From Fictibacillus phosphorivorans (lineage in GTDB: Bacteria > Bacillota > Bacilli > Bacillales > Fictibacillaceae): a stretch of DNA of 64,000 nucleotides. Under the pieces are notes generated by a model. The model saw nothing but the letters and a program-made list of their open reading frames with translations. It was not told the DNA's origin and did no database searches. A program made the translations under genes and the position numbers. This document shows, in pieces, positions 27,962 through 37,664 of this stretch; positions within the stretch are counted from its first letter, which is position 1, and each line of letters opens with the position of its first letter. Location of the stretch: the NCBI RefSeq assembly GCF_023715845.1, contig NZ_JAMBOR010000012.1, forward strand, positions 62,001-126,000. Direction: 5' to 3'.

Positions 27962-28374
27962 ATGTTTTTAGACTCTCTTTCATCGATTATTCTGCGCCAG
28001 TCCAAGTCACCACGTTCAAGTGCTTTTACAAACAGTTCTGCAGAAGCTAAATTTGTTGCTAACGGAATCTGATAAACGTCGCACAGACGCATTAATGCTG
28101 AAACATCCGGTTCATGCGGCTGAGCGGTTAAGGGATCTCTGAAAAACAATACCAGATCCAGTTCGTTTTCAGCGATAAGAGCACCGATCTGTTGATCGCC
28201 CCCTAAAGGCCCTGACTGCAGTAAATTAATAGAGAGGTTTGTAGCTTTGTTTATTTTAGAGCCTGTCGTTCCAGTAGCGAATAAAGTATGTTCGCTCAAG
28301 ATTTCTTTATAAGCGATTGAAAAATGAATCATATCGTTCTTCTTTTTATCGTGCGCAATAAGAGCGATTTTCAT
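27958..28374 (-). CDS. mgsA: Methylglyoxal synthase
   Basis: 138 residues; converts dihydroxyacetone phosphate to methylglyoxal, a relief valve for sugar phosphates. Family segments [31 protein letters not shown] (catalytic Asp) and [14 protein letters not shown] are intact. Pairing with the bacillithiol genes makes sense because low-molecular-weight thiols detoxify methylglyoxal. Confidence 0.96.
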   Translation of the reverse strand: MKIALIAHDKKKNDMIHFSIAYKEILSEHTLFATGTTGSKINKATNLSINLLQSGPLGGDQQIGALIAENELDLVLFFRDPLTAQPHEPDVSALMRLCDVYQIPLATNLASAELFVKALERGDLDWRRIIDERESKNI

Positions 28375-28385
28375 GTTTACACCTC

Positions 28386-29189
28386 TTATTCCATAATGTT
28401 TTCAAGACCATAGACTAAACCATCGATATGCATAACACTCTCAACAGCCATTTTTACTCCTGGCATGAAAGAGGCTCTATTCATAGAATCATGGCGAATC
28501 GTGAGCAGTTGCCCCTCACCGCCAAACATAACTTCTTGGTGAGCAACTAGACCCGGCAATCTCACACTGTGAATTCGAATCCCTTCAAGTTCTGCACCTC
28601 TAGCACCTTGTAAATCTTCCTTTTCCCCAGGATGCCCTTGTCTTTTTTCTTCGCGCACTTCTGTAATAAGCTGAGCTGTCTTAAGAGCAGTTCCTGACGG
28701 AGCATCGAGCTTTTGATCATGATGCTTCTCAATAATTTCAATATCAGGAAGATATTTTGCAGCCATCTGTGAAAATTTCATCATTAAGATAGCTCCTATC
28801 GCAAAGTTTGGAGCGATTAAAGCACCCGTATTCTTTTCTTGAGCGAGCTCAGTCAGCCTCTCTAGATCTTCATTTGAGAATCCTGTTGTTCCAATGACTG
28901 TTCGCAATCCGTGGTTAAGTGCCATTTCAAGGTGTTTCTTTCCGATATCAGGACGTGTCAAGTCAACCAATACATCCGCATCTACAGATTGGATGCATCG
29001 TTCTAAGTCATCATAGACAGGCGCTTCCATTGAAACAGGGGCTCCTTCTAAATCTTTTACTTGCAAGCCGTCATTTTTAGAGTCTACTACAGCTGCAAGT
29101 TTAAAATGAGAGGTAGCTTCGATCATTTTTAAAGCTTCTGTGCCCATCTTTCCGCGAGGGCCTGCTAAAATAATTTTTATTTTATCCAT
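28386..29189 (-). CDS. dapB: 4-hydroxy-tetrahydrodipicolinate reductase
   Basis: 267 residues from the ATG behind AAGGAGAGAG, the length of the B. subtilis enzyme; an earlier in-frame Met lacks a ribosome site. NAD(P)H-binding GPRGKMG, catalytic [16 protein letters not shown]. Lysine/diaminopimelate and dipicolinate branch. The 3' end of ypjD overlaps its start by 8 bases. Confidence 0.95.
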   Translation of the reverse strand: MDKIKIILAGPRGKMGTEALKMIEATSHFKLAAVVDSKNDGLQVKDLEGAPVSMEAPVYDDLERCIQSVDADVLVDLTRPDIGKKHLEMALNHGLRTVIGTTGFSNEDLERLTELAQEKNTGALIAPNFAIGAILMMKFSQMAAKYLPDIEIIEKHHDQKLDAPSGTALKTAQLITEVREEKRQGHPGEKEDLQGARGAELEGIRIHSVRLPGLVAHQEVMFGGEGQLLTIRHDSMNRASFMPGVKMAVESVMHIDGLVYGLENIME

Positions 29190-29529
29190 TGTTTCTCTCT
29201 CCTTCATCAATACGTGTCCATCTGTCTTTATCTCGGGTTTGAAATTTATTCATGACAGTACCGAGCGCTTCATCTAAATCTATATGAAGTGAGTTTGCAA
29301 GACATATTAAGACAAAGAACATATCTCCAAGTTCATCTTCTACTGTTTTTGCATCTTCTGATGACTTTTTCGGTTTTTCGCCATAATGATGATTTACTTC
29401 ACGAGCGAGCTCACCCAGTTCCTCGGTTAATCGGGCAAGCATAGCAAGAGGGCTGAAATATCCTTCTTTAAACTGTGATATGTATTGATCTACTAAGTCC
29501 TGGCTTTCTTTTAAAGTACGGTTGGCCAT
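29182..29529 (-). CDS. ypjD: MazG-type nucleotide pyrophosphohydrolase YpjD
   Basis: 115 residues with the MazG metal motif [10 protein letters not shown] and later [16 protein letters not shown] (Glu/Glu...Glu/Asp quartet). Probably hydrolyses non-canonical (d)NTPs. First gene of ypjD-dapB-mgsA-bshB1-bshA-cca-birA; start behind AAGGAGGG. Confidence 0.92.
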   Translation of the reverse strand: MANRTLKESQDLVDQYISQFKEGYFSPLAMLARLTEELGELAREVNHHYGEKPKKSSEDAKTVEDELGDMFFVLICLANSLHIDLDEALGTVMNKFQTRDKDRWTRIDEGERNNG

Positions 29530-29565
29530 GTTGGAGACCCTCCTTATCGTTTTCGTTCAACATAT

Positions 29566-29594
29566 ATGTTATCGGTATTTTTTCTGTTTGACAA
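29566..29594 (-). promoter_or_regulatory. Candidate sigma-A promoter of the ypjD-dapB operon
   Basis: TTGTCA, 17-base spacer, TAACAT on minus; -10 ends 36 bases from the ypjD start. Confidence 0.5.
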
Positions 29595-29762
29595 ATTTCA
29601 TGAAATATTGATTATAATAGGAATGCATGTTTCAAATAAAAGGCTGTTTTTGTAAAATGTTGTTGCCCCCAAATTTTTATAAAAGAAGTGCAACAAATAC
29701 AAAATGATCATTTATGAAAAGCCATAAAGAAACAACTTCATAAGACAGAAATGAGGCATTCT

Positions 29763-30635
29763 ATGATCTATCCTATCAAACTAAAAAATATTCTTTTCAT
29801 TCTCTTCGGATCTGCTATTTTCTCTTTTGGGATTGTTCATTTTAATATGACGAATAATCTAGCTGAAGGTGGTTTTACCGGGATTACCTTAATTCTCTAT
29901 TTTTTATTTTCAATTGATCCTTCTTATTCTAACCTAGCGTTGAACATCCCTCTATTCTTTGTAGGATGGAAGCTGCTCGGCAAAAATTCGTTCATCTACA
30001 CAGTTGTAGGAACGGTTGCTGTGTCTGTCTTTTTATTCATTTTCCAGAGATACTCTTACATAGTGATAGACCTGAAAGAAGATATGACACTCGCTGCTCT
30101 TTTCGCAGGTGTATTTATCGGAGTGGGTCTAGGAATCATATTCCGCTACGGAGGCACAACCGGCGGAGTTGACATTATCGCTCGTCTTGGCCATAAATTT
30201 TTAGGCTGGAGTATGGGGAAAACCATGTTTATTTTCGATTTTATGGTAATCACCGTTTCTCTTATTTACTTAAATTATCGTGAGGCGATGTATACACTTG
30301 TTGCCGTATTTATAGGAGCTCGTGTGATCGACTTTATGCAAGAAGGGGCTTATGCGGGTAAAGCCGTGATGGTTGTTTCAGAGAAAAATGCTGAGATTGC
30401 GGCTAATATTATGAAGGAACTCGACCGAGGGGCAACGTTATTGAATGGTAAAGGAACCTTTACCGGACAGCTTCGTGAAGTTCTGTATTGTGTCATTGCG
30501 AAGAACGAGATTGTCCGATTAAAGCAAGTGATTGAAAGAATCGATCCACATGCCTTCGTAACGGTAAACGATGTCCATGAAGTTATTGGAGAAGGATTCA
30601 CTCTTGATGAAGATAAAAACCCTATAGGAAGATAA
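29763..30635 (+). CDS. ypjC: YitT-family membrane protein YpjC
   Basis: 290 residues from the ATG preceded by TGAGG; another ATG four codons upstream has a poorer context. Five to six membrane segments (about 8-200: IFSFGIVHFNMTNNL, GGTTGGVDIIARL) followed by a cytoplasmic DUF2179 domain (about 205-280, VVSEKNAEIAANIMKEL...GATLLNGKGTFTGQ). Function unknown. It runs against its neighbours, as ypjC does near ypjB/ypjA in B. subtilis. Confidence 0.9.
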   Translation: MIYPIKLKNILFILFGSAIFSFGIVHFNMTNNLAEGGFTGITLILYFLFSIDPSYSNLALNIPLFFVGWKLLGKNSFIYTVVGTVAVSVFLFIFQRYSYIVIDLKEDMTLAALFAGVFIGVGLGIIFRYGGTTGGVDIIARLGHKFLGWSMGKTMFIFDFMVITVSLIYLNYREAMYTLVAVFIGARVIDFMQEGAYAGKAVMVVSEKNAEIAANIMKELDRGATLLNGKGTFTGQLREVLYCVIAKNEIVRLKQVIERIDPHAFVTVNDVHEVIGEGFTLDEDKNPIGR

Positions 30636-30636
30636 A

Positions 30637-30665
30637 AAAACTCCCGATGAGACATCGGGAGTTTT
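30637..30665. terminator. Bidirectional terminator between ypjC and yugP
   Basis: AAAACTCCCGATG/CATCGGGAGTTTT, loop AGA, T-runs both ways. Confidence 0.9.
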
Positions 30666-30668
30666 GTA

Positions 30669-31349
30669 TTAATCGTCTTGGTTCATGCCTATGAACATGA
30701 ATATAAATCGAGCTAATTCCAGCAACGCTACTAATGCGCCGGCAACGTATGTTAGAGCTGCAGCGTTTAACACTCTACGTGCACCACGTTCTTCATTGTT
30801 ACGAATCATACCTGTTGAAACGATCTGATCCATCGCACGTGAACTTGCATTGAACTCTACCGGTAATGTTACAAATTGGAACAATACTGCAGCTGACATA
30901 AAGATTATTCCCAGCAGAAACAAGTTTGTTGCTTGGAAGAAGATTCCGCCTAATATCAATAAGAAGGAAAAATTCGATCCGATGTTAGCAACGGGAACAA
31001 GCGCGTGTCTGAAACGAAGAAAAGCATAACCTTCAGCATCCTGAATAGCATGGCCTACTTCGTGGGCTGCGACAGCAGCTCCTGCAATCGAATTTCCATA
31101 ATAATTATCTTCTGATAAACGTACTACTTTGCTGCGAGGATCATAATGGTCTGATAGCATCCCTCTAACAGGTTCTACTTGAACATTATACAAACCATTT
31201 TCATCTAAAATTTGTCTTGCTACTTCTGCACCGGTTTTACCTGTGCTGTTAGCTACCTTTGAATACTTCTTGTACGTACTTTTGACTCTCATTTGCGCCC
31301 AAAGGGGGACAATGAGCAAAATAGCGAAGTAGATTAAAAATCCACCCAT
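30669..31349 (-). CDS. yugP: YugP-type membrane zinc metallopeptidase
   Basis: 226 residues from the ATG 9 bases after GGAGG (an ATG three codons earlier abuts that site). Neutral zinc peptidase family 2 with HEVGHAIQ (the HExxH motif) near residue 95, membrane segments at the N-terminus, centre and C-terminus. Substrate unknown. In B. subtilis yugP is elsewhere; here it is inserted between ypjC and ypjB. It has a good sigma-A promoter of its own. Confidence 0.9.
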   Translation of the reverse strand: MGGFLIYFAILLIVPLWAQMRVKSTYKKYSKVANSTGKTGAEVARQILDENGLYNVQVEPVRGMLSDHYDPRSKVVRLSEDNYYGNSIAGAAVAAHEVGHAIQDAEGYAFLRFRHALVPVANIGSNFSFLLILGGIFFQATNLFLLGIIFMSAAVLFQFVTLPVEFNASSRAMDQIVSTGMIRNNEERGARRVLNAAALTYVAGALVALLELARFIFMFIGMNQDD

Positions 31350-31388
31350 CTTTGGCATTCCTCCATATATAAAGCTTTTGTTACCTTT

Positions 31389-31418
31389 ATTTTACGGTTA
31401 AGCTCCTTTACTTGTCAA
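31389..31418 (-). promoter_or_regulatory. Sigma-A promoter of yugP
   Basis: TTGACA, 18 bases, TAAAAT on minus, about 40 bases upstream of the start. Confidence 0.65.
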
Positions 31419-31428
31419 AGAATCCGCA

Positions 31429-32223
31429 TTATCTCTTATCAGGCACACGGAGCTCCTTTTCCTTATCACCTTTATATTTTCTCCAACCCACATAAATTAA
31501 TGTTGATGAAATAATTCCACCGATCGAAAAGATCAGCCAAAACAACGATGGTTCTGAATTATCATTTTTAGCAAAAAACAGAGCTTCAAAATCTGCAGCA
31601 GCTGCTTCAAGATTTTTCTGATGTTCAACATCTGTTAAGATATTATTTCTGTTTGCATCTACATAAGAAACGTGTTCGTCCAATTTTTCGATCTTATCTG
31701 AACTTAAATCGACCATCAATGCCGGTCTTACAGTTTCATATCGTTCTAACAGAAGATTTGCGGCCTGGTGAAACCCTGTTGAGTTTTTATTTCCGATTTC
31801 TTTTTCCATCGTAATAAATGGTTCTAGCATCATGAGGCCTGTCTTTTTCCATAAAGGTTCATAATTGGTTTGCAGGGCATCCACAAGGAGTCGGACTTCA
31901 GTGAGTTTATTCAGCTTCTTCTCTTTTGTCCATTCCGGATTCTGTAAGGATGTTATCGCATCAGAAAATGTGTATTCTACGAGACGTTTCTGATCAGGCC
32001 GTAAAGCCAGCACGTCTTCAATATGTGTAATATTTTCTGAAGTGAATTCTAGAACGTCTGCTGCCTCTTGATACTTTTCAACTTTTCCTAGTTCCCATAT
32101 CTCGCTCGTTAGTTCATTTATTTCTGACCAATCTTTAATAGATGTATGATTCGATGCATACACAGGCATCGCAGCGAAAGAAACGATACAAAAAACGAAT
32201 AATATCCATCCTACCCTTTTCAT
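31429..32223 (-). CDS. ypjB: Sporulation-associated protein YpjB
   Basis: 264 residues: signal peptide (1-23, cleaved near VYA), a long helical extracytoplasmic region, and a single C-terminal membrane anchor (about 229-248, LFWLIFSIGGIISSTLIYVGW) followed by a charged tail. B. subtilis YpjB has this build and the same neighbours (ypjA, qcr). Role in sporulation is from the family name only. Confidence 0.85.
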   Translation of the reverse strand: MKRVGWILFVFCIVSFAAMPVYASNHTSIKDWSEINELTSEIWELGKVEKYQEAADVLEFTSENITHIEDVLALRPDQKRLVEYTFSDAITSLQNPEWTKEKKLNKLTEVRLLVDALQTNYEPLWKKTGLMMLEPFITMEKEIGNKNSTGFHQAANLLLERYETVRPALMVDLSSDKIEKLDEHVSYVDANRNNILTDVEHQKNLEAAAADFEALFFAKNDNSEPSLFWLIFSIGGIISSTLIYVGWRKYKGDKEKELRVPDKR

Positions 32224-32305
32224 CTGTTGTCCCTCCTGTACCCTTATACTAAAAAGTATGAGAGTTGGGACAAGGTTAGACCTATTTTAAGGCATTAACA
32301 AAAAG

Positions 32306-32872
32306 CTAGAATTTTCTCATTCGCCAGACAAGAAACACAGAAAGGGCAGAAAGCCAAAATGTGAAATAACCGATCATATCTTGATAAGGAGATAAAATCG
32401 TATATCTTGGCATCATGTCAAATATATAATCTATAATCTCGTTATGAAAAAGCCAAAGAGCTGCTGCGCCTACATGCCAACCTTTAATTTTATAAAAAGG
32501 AGCATAAAGAAGCCCTTGCACAGCCATTCCAAGATGAGAAAAGATAAGCATAAAATTAATAAAATTTAAGGGAGGACCGACCACTGCTCCACCTAGGTTC
32601 ATTCCTACAGCCCAAATACCATATTTAAATAACGAAGCTGCTGCAAGTGCTTCTATAAGACCATTCTGTTTCTTTAACAAAAAACCAATTAGAACAAACA
32701 CAAAGAATAGTGAAGCGGTCGGACTATCCGGAACGAACGGTAGAAAATACCAAGGCGTTTCAATCAACTGATATTTGTACCAATAATACCCATAAATCGT
32801 ACCTAAGATATTGACGAGCAGAAGGGTCATTAGAAACCATCGTTCTTTGATGATTGCGAAGATCCACGACAT
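32306..32872 (-). CDS. ypjA: YpjA, DUF1405 membrane protein
   Basis: 188 residues, five to six membrane segments. DUF1405 family, function unknown. Sits between qcrC and ypjB as in B. subtilis. A terminator between qcrC and ypjA indicates separate or reduced expression. Confidence 0.85.
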   Translation of the reverse strand: MSWIFAIIKERWFLMTLLLVNILGTIYGYYWYKYQLIETPWYFLPFVPDSPTASLFFVFVLIGFLLKKQNGLIEALAAASLFKYGIWAVGMNLGGAVVGPPLNFINFMLIFSHLGMAVQGLLYAPFYKIKGWHVGAAALWLFHNEIIDYIFDMMPRYTILSPYQDMIGYFTFWLSALSVFLVWRMRKF

Positions 32873-32894
32873 GTTTATGCTCCTTTACTTTTAG

Positions 32895-32930
32895 AAAAAA
32901 AGCCGGCCCTTACCGAGCCGGCTTTTTACA
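32895..32930 (-). terminator. Terminator of qcrABC
   Basis: AAAAGCCGGC/GCCGGCTTTT with an about 8-base loop, T7 on minus. Confidence 0.9.
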
Positions 32931-33698
32931 TTATTTCTGTTCAAGTTTTGAGATGAATTCCGCTAATTGCTTTAGCTCTTCATCTGATCCTTTAAATGCA
33001 TTTGGCGGCATGCCTGGCGGCTTACCTTCCTTAGCGATTTTCATGATTTCTTCAGGGCTCAAGCCTGTTCCAACCAATGATGGAGCTGCTGCCCCACCTG
33101 TCAGTGTGTTGCCGTGACAACCAACACAGCTCTGCTTTTGGTAGATTTGATATCCTGGATCATTTTGGTCAAAGCTTACGTCAACAATCTTACCTTGCGT
33201 TTTTGCTTTTTCCCAATCATGAGTCACAACGGATTCCCATGTTAAATATGTAACGGAAATCAAACCTAACAGCATCAAACCAGTCGCAATTGGACGTCTA
33301 GAAGGACGTCTCTCTAATCCTGTATCTAGGAATGGTGCTAACATCAAGGCACCGAAGGCTAGACCTGGAATAATTACTGTACCAATTAGAACATAATCCC
33401 CTGCCGCATACTTGTACTTCAAGAGCTGGTATAAAAATAAGAAGTACCAGTCTGGTAGAGGAATATATCCGGCATCAGTAGGATCTGCTTTTTTCTCCAA
33501 AGGAGATTCATGAACGATAGTCAATACAAGGTAACCGATTAAGAAAACGGCACCAACCATCCACTCTTTTAAAAGAAAGTTTGGCCAGAATGCTTCTGTT
33601 TTTCCTGGGAACTCCGAATAATCTTTTGGTATATTCGGTTTGCGCTCAGCAGGAACTCGAGAATCTCCGACAAACTTCATCCCTTTTCCGCGATGCAT
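32931..33698 (-). CDS. qcrC: Menaquinol:cytochrome c reductase cytochrome b/c subunit
   Basis: 255 residues. N-terminal part is subunit IV-like with three membrane segments (about 47-64, 103-123, 137-154) and PDWYFLFLYQLLK of the quinol site. The C-terminal fused cytochrome c domain binds haem through CVGCH (191-195) with the distal Met in PPGMPPNAF. This b/c fusion is typical for Bacillus bc complexes. Confidence 0.96.
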   Translation of the reverse strand: MHRGKGMKFVGDSRVPAERKPNIPKDYSEFPGKTEAFWPNFLLKEWMVGAVFLIGYLVLTIVHESPLEKKADPTDAGYIPLPDWYFLFLYQLLKYKYAAGDYVLIGTVIIPGLAFGALMLAPFLDTGLERRPSRRPIATGLMLLGLISVTYLTWESVVTHDWEKAKTQGKIVDVSFDQNDPGYQIYQKQSCVGCHGNTLTGGAAAPSLVGTGLSPEEIMKIAKEGKPPGMPPNAFKGSDEELKQLAEFISKLEQK

Positions 33699-33738
33699 AT
33701 ATTTCCCTCCTTTGCTCTCTTTTCATCATTGCTAGTTT

Positions 33739-34410
33739 TTACAACGGTCCGGAAATACCTTGTTTACGGATCATTAGGAAGTGGGCACCCATTAAGCCTA
33801 ATAATGCTGCAGGAAGGAAGAATACGTGAATTGCAAAGAATCGCGTAAGCGTCTGTGCTCCAATAATCTCTCCGCCGGCAAGGAAAGTTTTAGCGATCGG
33901 ACCAACAACAGGAATAGTTTCAGCAATCTGAATCCCTACTTTTGTCGCAAATAGCGCTTTCATATCCCAAGGCAATAGATATCCTGTGAAACCTAAACCT
34001 AACATAACAAAGAAAATAAGTACTCCGACAACCCAGTTTAATTCTCTAGGCTTTTTATAAGCTCCCTGGAAGAATACGCGCAATGTATGTAAGAACATCA
34101 TTACGATAACAAGGCTTGCGCCCCAGTGGTGCATTCCGCGTACGATAACTCCAAATGCCACTTCATTTTGCAGGTAATAAACGGATTCCCAAGCATTCAC
34201 GATATCAGGTACGTAGTACATAGTTAAGAACATACCTGAAAGAATTTGAATAACCGTGATAAAGAAAGTTAATCCGCCGAAACAGTAAACAAACGCAGAG
34301 AAATGATGTGCGGGGTTTACGTGTTCAGGTACTTCATGGTCTGCAACGTCTCTCCAAAGCGGCGTAATATCCAGGCGCTCATCTACCCAGTCATAGATCT
34401 TTTGTAGCAT
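33739..34410 (-). CDS. qcrB: Menaquinol:cytochrome c reductase cytochrome b6 subunit
   Basis: 223 residues, cytochrome b6 type with four membrane helices. Haem-ligand histidines occur in RGMHHWGASLV and FFAIHVFFLPA; quinol-site GYLLPWDMKA is present. Start behind AAAGGGGG, two bases after qcrA stops. Confidence 0.96.
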   Translation of the reverse strand: MLQKIYDWVDERLDITPLWRDVADHEVPEHVNPAHHFSAFVYCFGGLTFFITVIQILSGMFLTMYYVPDIVNAWESVYYLQNEVAFGVIVRGMHHWGASLVIVMMFLHTLRVFFQGAYKKPRELNWVVGVLIFFVMLGLGFTGYLLPWDMKALFATKVGIQIAETIPVVGPIAKTFLAGGEIIGAQTLTRFFAIHVFFLPAALLGLMGAHFLMIRKQGISGPL

Positions 34411-34413
34411 TCA

Positions 34414-34917
34414 TTACGCCCCCTTTCTTGGTTTTGCCTTTCCTAAGTAAAGCTTTCCATCTTTCACCTGGCTCTCATATACATCAAGCGGTGCTAGAGG
34501 TGCAGTACCCTTAACATTTGTTCCATCCTTCGTATAGCGCCCTAAGTGGCAAGGACAGAAAAACTGATTAGGGTGTGATGGATCTGTGTTCCAGTCGACT
34601 GTACAGCCTAAGTGTTTACAGATTGGAGAAAGTGCGATAATATCACCGTTCTTCGCTTTATAAACCCAGGCAGATTGAGTAACATCAGACTCGTACCAGC
34701 CATCTTTTTGTTTGATTTTAAAGTCGAAACGCTTCGGTTCGTTCGATAGCTCTTCTATACTCGTAACCGCTACCATTTTTTGATCTGAACCCTCTTTTAA
34801 AATCGGATCAAGGGCGAAACGGACCATTGGCATAAGCATGCCGGCAGCCATAAATCCGCCAACGCCAGTTAATGTGTAGTTTAAGAACTGACGTCTTGAA
34901 ATATCTTCCTTTGACAT
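34414..34917 (-). CDS. qcrA: Menaquinol:cytochrome c reductase Rieske iron-sulfur subunit
   Basis: 167 residues from the ATG behind AAGGGGGGG, the B. subtilis length. Twin-arginine signal SRRQFLNY plus one anchor helix (to about 35), then the Rieske 2Fe-2S site CKHLGC and CPCH. First gene of qcrABC; electrons pass from menaquinol through this cluster to the haem c of QcrC. Confidence 0.96.
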   Translation of the reverse strand: MSKEDISRRQFLNYTLTGVGGFMAAGMLMPMVRFALDPILKEGSDQKMVAVTSIEELSNEPKRFDFKIKQKDGWYESDVTQSAWVYKAKNGDIIALSPICKHLGCTVDWNTDPSHPNQFFCPCHLGRYTKDGTNVKGTAPLAPLDVYESQVKDGKLYLGKAKPRKGA

Positions 34918-34988
34918 TGTTTTCCCCCCCTTATGCTGTAAATAACGGTCCCTCCGGACTTTTACACACATATTACTAGGACATAAAC

Positions 34989-35018
34989 ATGATAGCTTAA
35001 GTTGTCTTTTACTGTCAA
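34989..35018 (-). promoter_or_regulatory. Sigma-A promoter of qcrABC
   Basis: TTGACA, 18 bases, TATCAT on minus, about 70 bases before the qcrA start. Confidence 0.6.
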
Positions 35019-35037
35019 TATGAACATGAGTTAATTA

Positions 35038-35505
35038 TCATGAATTTATGCCCCGCTGCCACTCGTTAAAGATGAGTTGAAAAAGCGGTTTCACTTGTTC
35101 TTTGATCACTTCATGTCTATGTTTTTCATCCATACTTTCAAGAGGCAGTGCCGGAACCCAAAAAAGCTGCCCGGTAATAGTATGTTCAAATTCCTTCCAA
35201 TACACATCACTCGTCATTAAAAAGATGTGTTTAAAGTGTCCCGAGGCTGTAGCATGGTCTATCAAACTTTTTAGTTGCTCAATAGGACCATGCTCTTTCA
35301 GATATGTAAAATTAGGAGATAAAAACATCCTTCCGTGAAGCTGCCGTTCTATTTCTGTGCAGAGCATCTCTGTATATTCACCCATTGTTACAGTGCTCTT
35401 AAAATTCTGTTTAAAATCGAGTGGGGTTAATGGGATTAATAAACTATCAACATACTCCCCAGACTTTAAAAATACATCTGCATCATTTGTCTTCCATCTC
35501 ATCAT
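35038..35505 (-). CDS. ypiF: YpiF, DUF2487 protein
   Basis: 155 residues, soluble, no known motif; MRWKTNDADVFLKSGEYVDSLLIPLTPLDF is the DUF2487 N-terminus. Upstream of qcrA as in B. subtilis. Function unknown. Start behind AAGGAG. Confidence 0.85.
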   Translation of the reverse strand: MMRWKTNDADVFLKSGEYVDSLLIPLTPLDFKQNFKSTVTMGEYTEMLCTEIERQLHGRMFLSPNFTYLKEHGPIEQLKSLIDHATASGHFKHIFLMTSDVYWKEFEHTITGQLFWVPALPLESMDEKHRHEVIKEQVKPLFQLIFNEWQRGINS

Positions 35506-35596
35506 TAAGTCTCCTTATACTATTCCTTATTCTGCTTTTATATCGTATCACAACTCTCCTACTTTTAATGTGATTCTATAGAAAATAAGCAAACAC

Positions 35597-35633
35597 AAAA
35601 AAGGATGACTCCGTTTATGAGTCATCCTTTCCA
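35597..35633 (-). terminator. Terminator of ypiB
   Basis: AAAGGATGAC/GTCATCCTTT, T6 on minus. Confidence 0.9.
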
Positions 35634-35634
35634 A

Positions 35635-36186
35635 TTAAGAGGGCTGTTTTTCCAAATTCTTTAGTTCTGTCGTCCACTTCGTAAAACTATCATAATCTTT
35701 TTGATCTAATGCTTCGTCGATTTTAGCCATGATATCGTTTTTACGATAAGTTTCAATAGACTTTTCGAGGATCATCTCCGCCCATATACCGTACTTTTTG
35801 TCCATGGTCATGTTCTGAGGCAAGTGCGGATTCTCTTCCAGCACAGAGGCATATTCAGGCGTCAGTCTTGAAGCATTAAAGTTAAGCTCTAAGTAAATCT
35901 CTTCTTCTTGATTTAAACGTATATCATGGAAAGACTTTTCTGCATCCGTTGTTAAAACATTTTGTTTGTAAAAACGGAATGGAACACCATCTGTACATTG
36001 AGTTGACATGATAATTGCTTTAGGACAATATTCAGCCTTTTCTACGAAATGCACTTTTTCCATCAACTGGTCATCACTCACTAAATAATTTAAAAGCCAT
36101 ACACATTCGCGCTTCTTTAACTGATAATGATTAAGGAACCATTTGATAAAATCCTTCTTCTCAAGGACCGAAACGGTGCTGCTCAT
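35635..36186 (-). CDS. ypiB: YpiB, UPF0302 family protein
   Basis: 183 residues from the ATG behind GGGGGGATTG; an ATG seven codons earlier is rejected. The UPF0302 body ([51 protein letters not shown]) is intact. Cytoplasmic, function unknown; some relatives have been linked to ReoY-type control of cell-wall enzyme turnover, which is inference here. Confidence 0.9.
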   Translation of the reverse strand: MSSTVSVLEKKDFIKWFLNHYQLKKRECVWLLNYLVSDDQLMEKVHFVEKAEYCPKAIIMSTQCTDGVPFRFYKQNVLTTDAEKSFHDIRLNQEEEIYLELNFNASRLTPEYASVLEENPHLPQNMTMDKKYGIWAEMILEKSIETYRKNDIMAKIDEALDQKDYDSFTKWTTELKNLEKQPS

Positions 36187-36372
36187 TGCAATCCCCCCAT
36201 CATTCAAAACACGTCTAATTTATTTAGGCTGTTTTCTGTAAGACTGTAGCTCTTAGATGTTTTCTTCCTAATCCACTATTATCGTAGAGCAACATATCCT
36301 CGAAAACTGCCTTTATTTATAATATTTATATTCTCTCATTGCTCTTAAAATCCTTCTTTGCTTCAGAAAGTT

Positions 36373-37626
36373 TTAAAATTCTTCCAACCGGTTCAATGCT
36401 TCCTCAATATCCGCTCTTTCAGGGTTCTTTTTTAAGATCGCCCTCATGATATTTTTTGCTTCTCCCTGTTCTCCCTCTTCTAATAAGAAATAAGCATACT
36501 CTTCTAAAAACACAGGATCATCCTGAAAAAGCTGTGCGGCTTTTTCATACCACTTGAACGCTTCTTTAAATTTTTCTGTTTCCTTATGGGCTGTCGCAAG
36601 ATGCCAGTACATAAGCGGAATCTCTTCTTTTGTTTCTGCAAGAGGTTTATAGAGACTGATGATATCTTCATATCTTTCTTCACGTAAATACTGATCACCT
36701 AAACGCAGCAGAGGCTCAATTAGAGCAGGATTTAATTCAAGTGCTTTCTTTACCCATTCTTCGCCTTGCTCTGGGTAATGCATCTTATAAGCGAGTCTGG
36801 CAGCCTGTAAGTAAATATTTTCGTTATGCTCATCCCTCTTCAATCCATCTTGAATCACTTGATATGCCTCTTCTAAGGCTCCTTCTTCCTCATAAGATTC
36901 TGAAAGTACACTGTATAGCGTCGTATAGTCGGGATCCATATCCTTCAATTCTTCTAGAACCGAGATCGCTTCTTTAAACTCACCTGCTTTAAATGCGGTA
37001 ACACCGTGCCCGAACATGCTATAAAGATCTTTATGGTGTTCAAGTCCTTTTCTGTATAACGGGAGTGCTTCTTCAAATTTTCCAGCGCGGCTCAATGCTT
37101 CTGCATATTTTAATGGAAGATCTTCAATTTCTCCTTGTTGATCTATGGCGTTTTGAAAAAGTGGCAAACTTGAATCAAATTTACCCTGTCTTAAGTAAAA
37201 GTCACCTAATGCATATGAAAGTACAGGGTGATCCGTATCTTTTTGATAGGCATCTTTTAATTTTCGTTCCGCAACTTCAGTTAAGCCCATCCCTTCATAA
37301 AGGTCTGCTTGAAGAATTAATGCCCTCAAGTACTCTTCATCGTTCTGATCAACCTGCTCTAAATAGCTAATTGCTTCTTCATCCATACCTTCATCCAGAT
37401 AGCATTCGGCTAAGGATACGAGGAGTTCTCCCTCACCAGGATACTTCTTCAGCATATTATTTAAGATGTTCATCGCTTTTGAAGTGTGGCCCCAATCCAG
37501 ATATAACTCAGCAATCTCAAATTGTTCTGCATCTTTTGCATCATGTTCTAATTGTTCTAATAGAGACATGCCTTTTTCTACGTCTCCATGTTCTACTAGT
37601 CTAATCGCATCTTGGATTGTGTTCAA
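36373..37626 (-). CDS. ypiA: TPR repeat protein YpiA
   Basis: 417 residues, TTG start behind AAAGGGG. About eleven to twelve tetratricopeptide units fill the whole length (repeated pattern W-LG-Y/A-F-A-P, e.g. YALGDFYLRQGKFDSSLPLFQNAI). A protein-interaction scaffold. The B. subtilis homologue is next to ypiB and both have been tied to regulated proteolysis of MurAA; that role is carried over by homology and position. Confidence 0.9.
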   Translation of the reverse strand: MNTIQDAIRLVEHGDVEKGMSLLEQLEHDAKDAEQFEIAELYLDWGHTSKAMNILNNMLKKYPGEGELLVSLAECYLDEGMDEEAISYLEQVDQNDEEYLRALILQADLYEGMGLTEVAERKLKDAYQKDTDHPVLSYALGDFYLRQGKFDSSLPLFQNAIDQQGEIEDLPLKYAEALSRAGKFEEALPLYRKGLEHHKDLYSMFGHGVTAFKAGEFKEAISVLEELKDMDPDYTTLYSVLSESYEEEGALEEAYQVIQDGLKRDEHNENIYLQAARLAYKMHYPEQGEEWVKKALELNPALIEPLLRLGDQYLREERYEDIISLYKPLAETKEEIPLMYWHLATAHKETEKFKEAFKWYEKAAQLFQDDPVFLEEYAYFLLEEGEQGEAKNIMRAILKKNPERADIEEALNRLEEF

Positions 37627-37664
37627 TGCTTAAAACCCCTTTATCCCATGTTTTCTTGTGCCTA

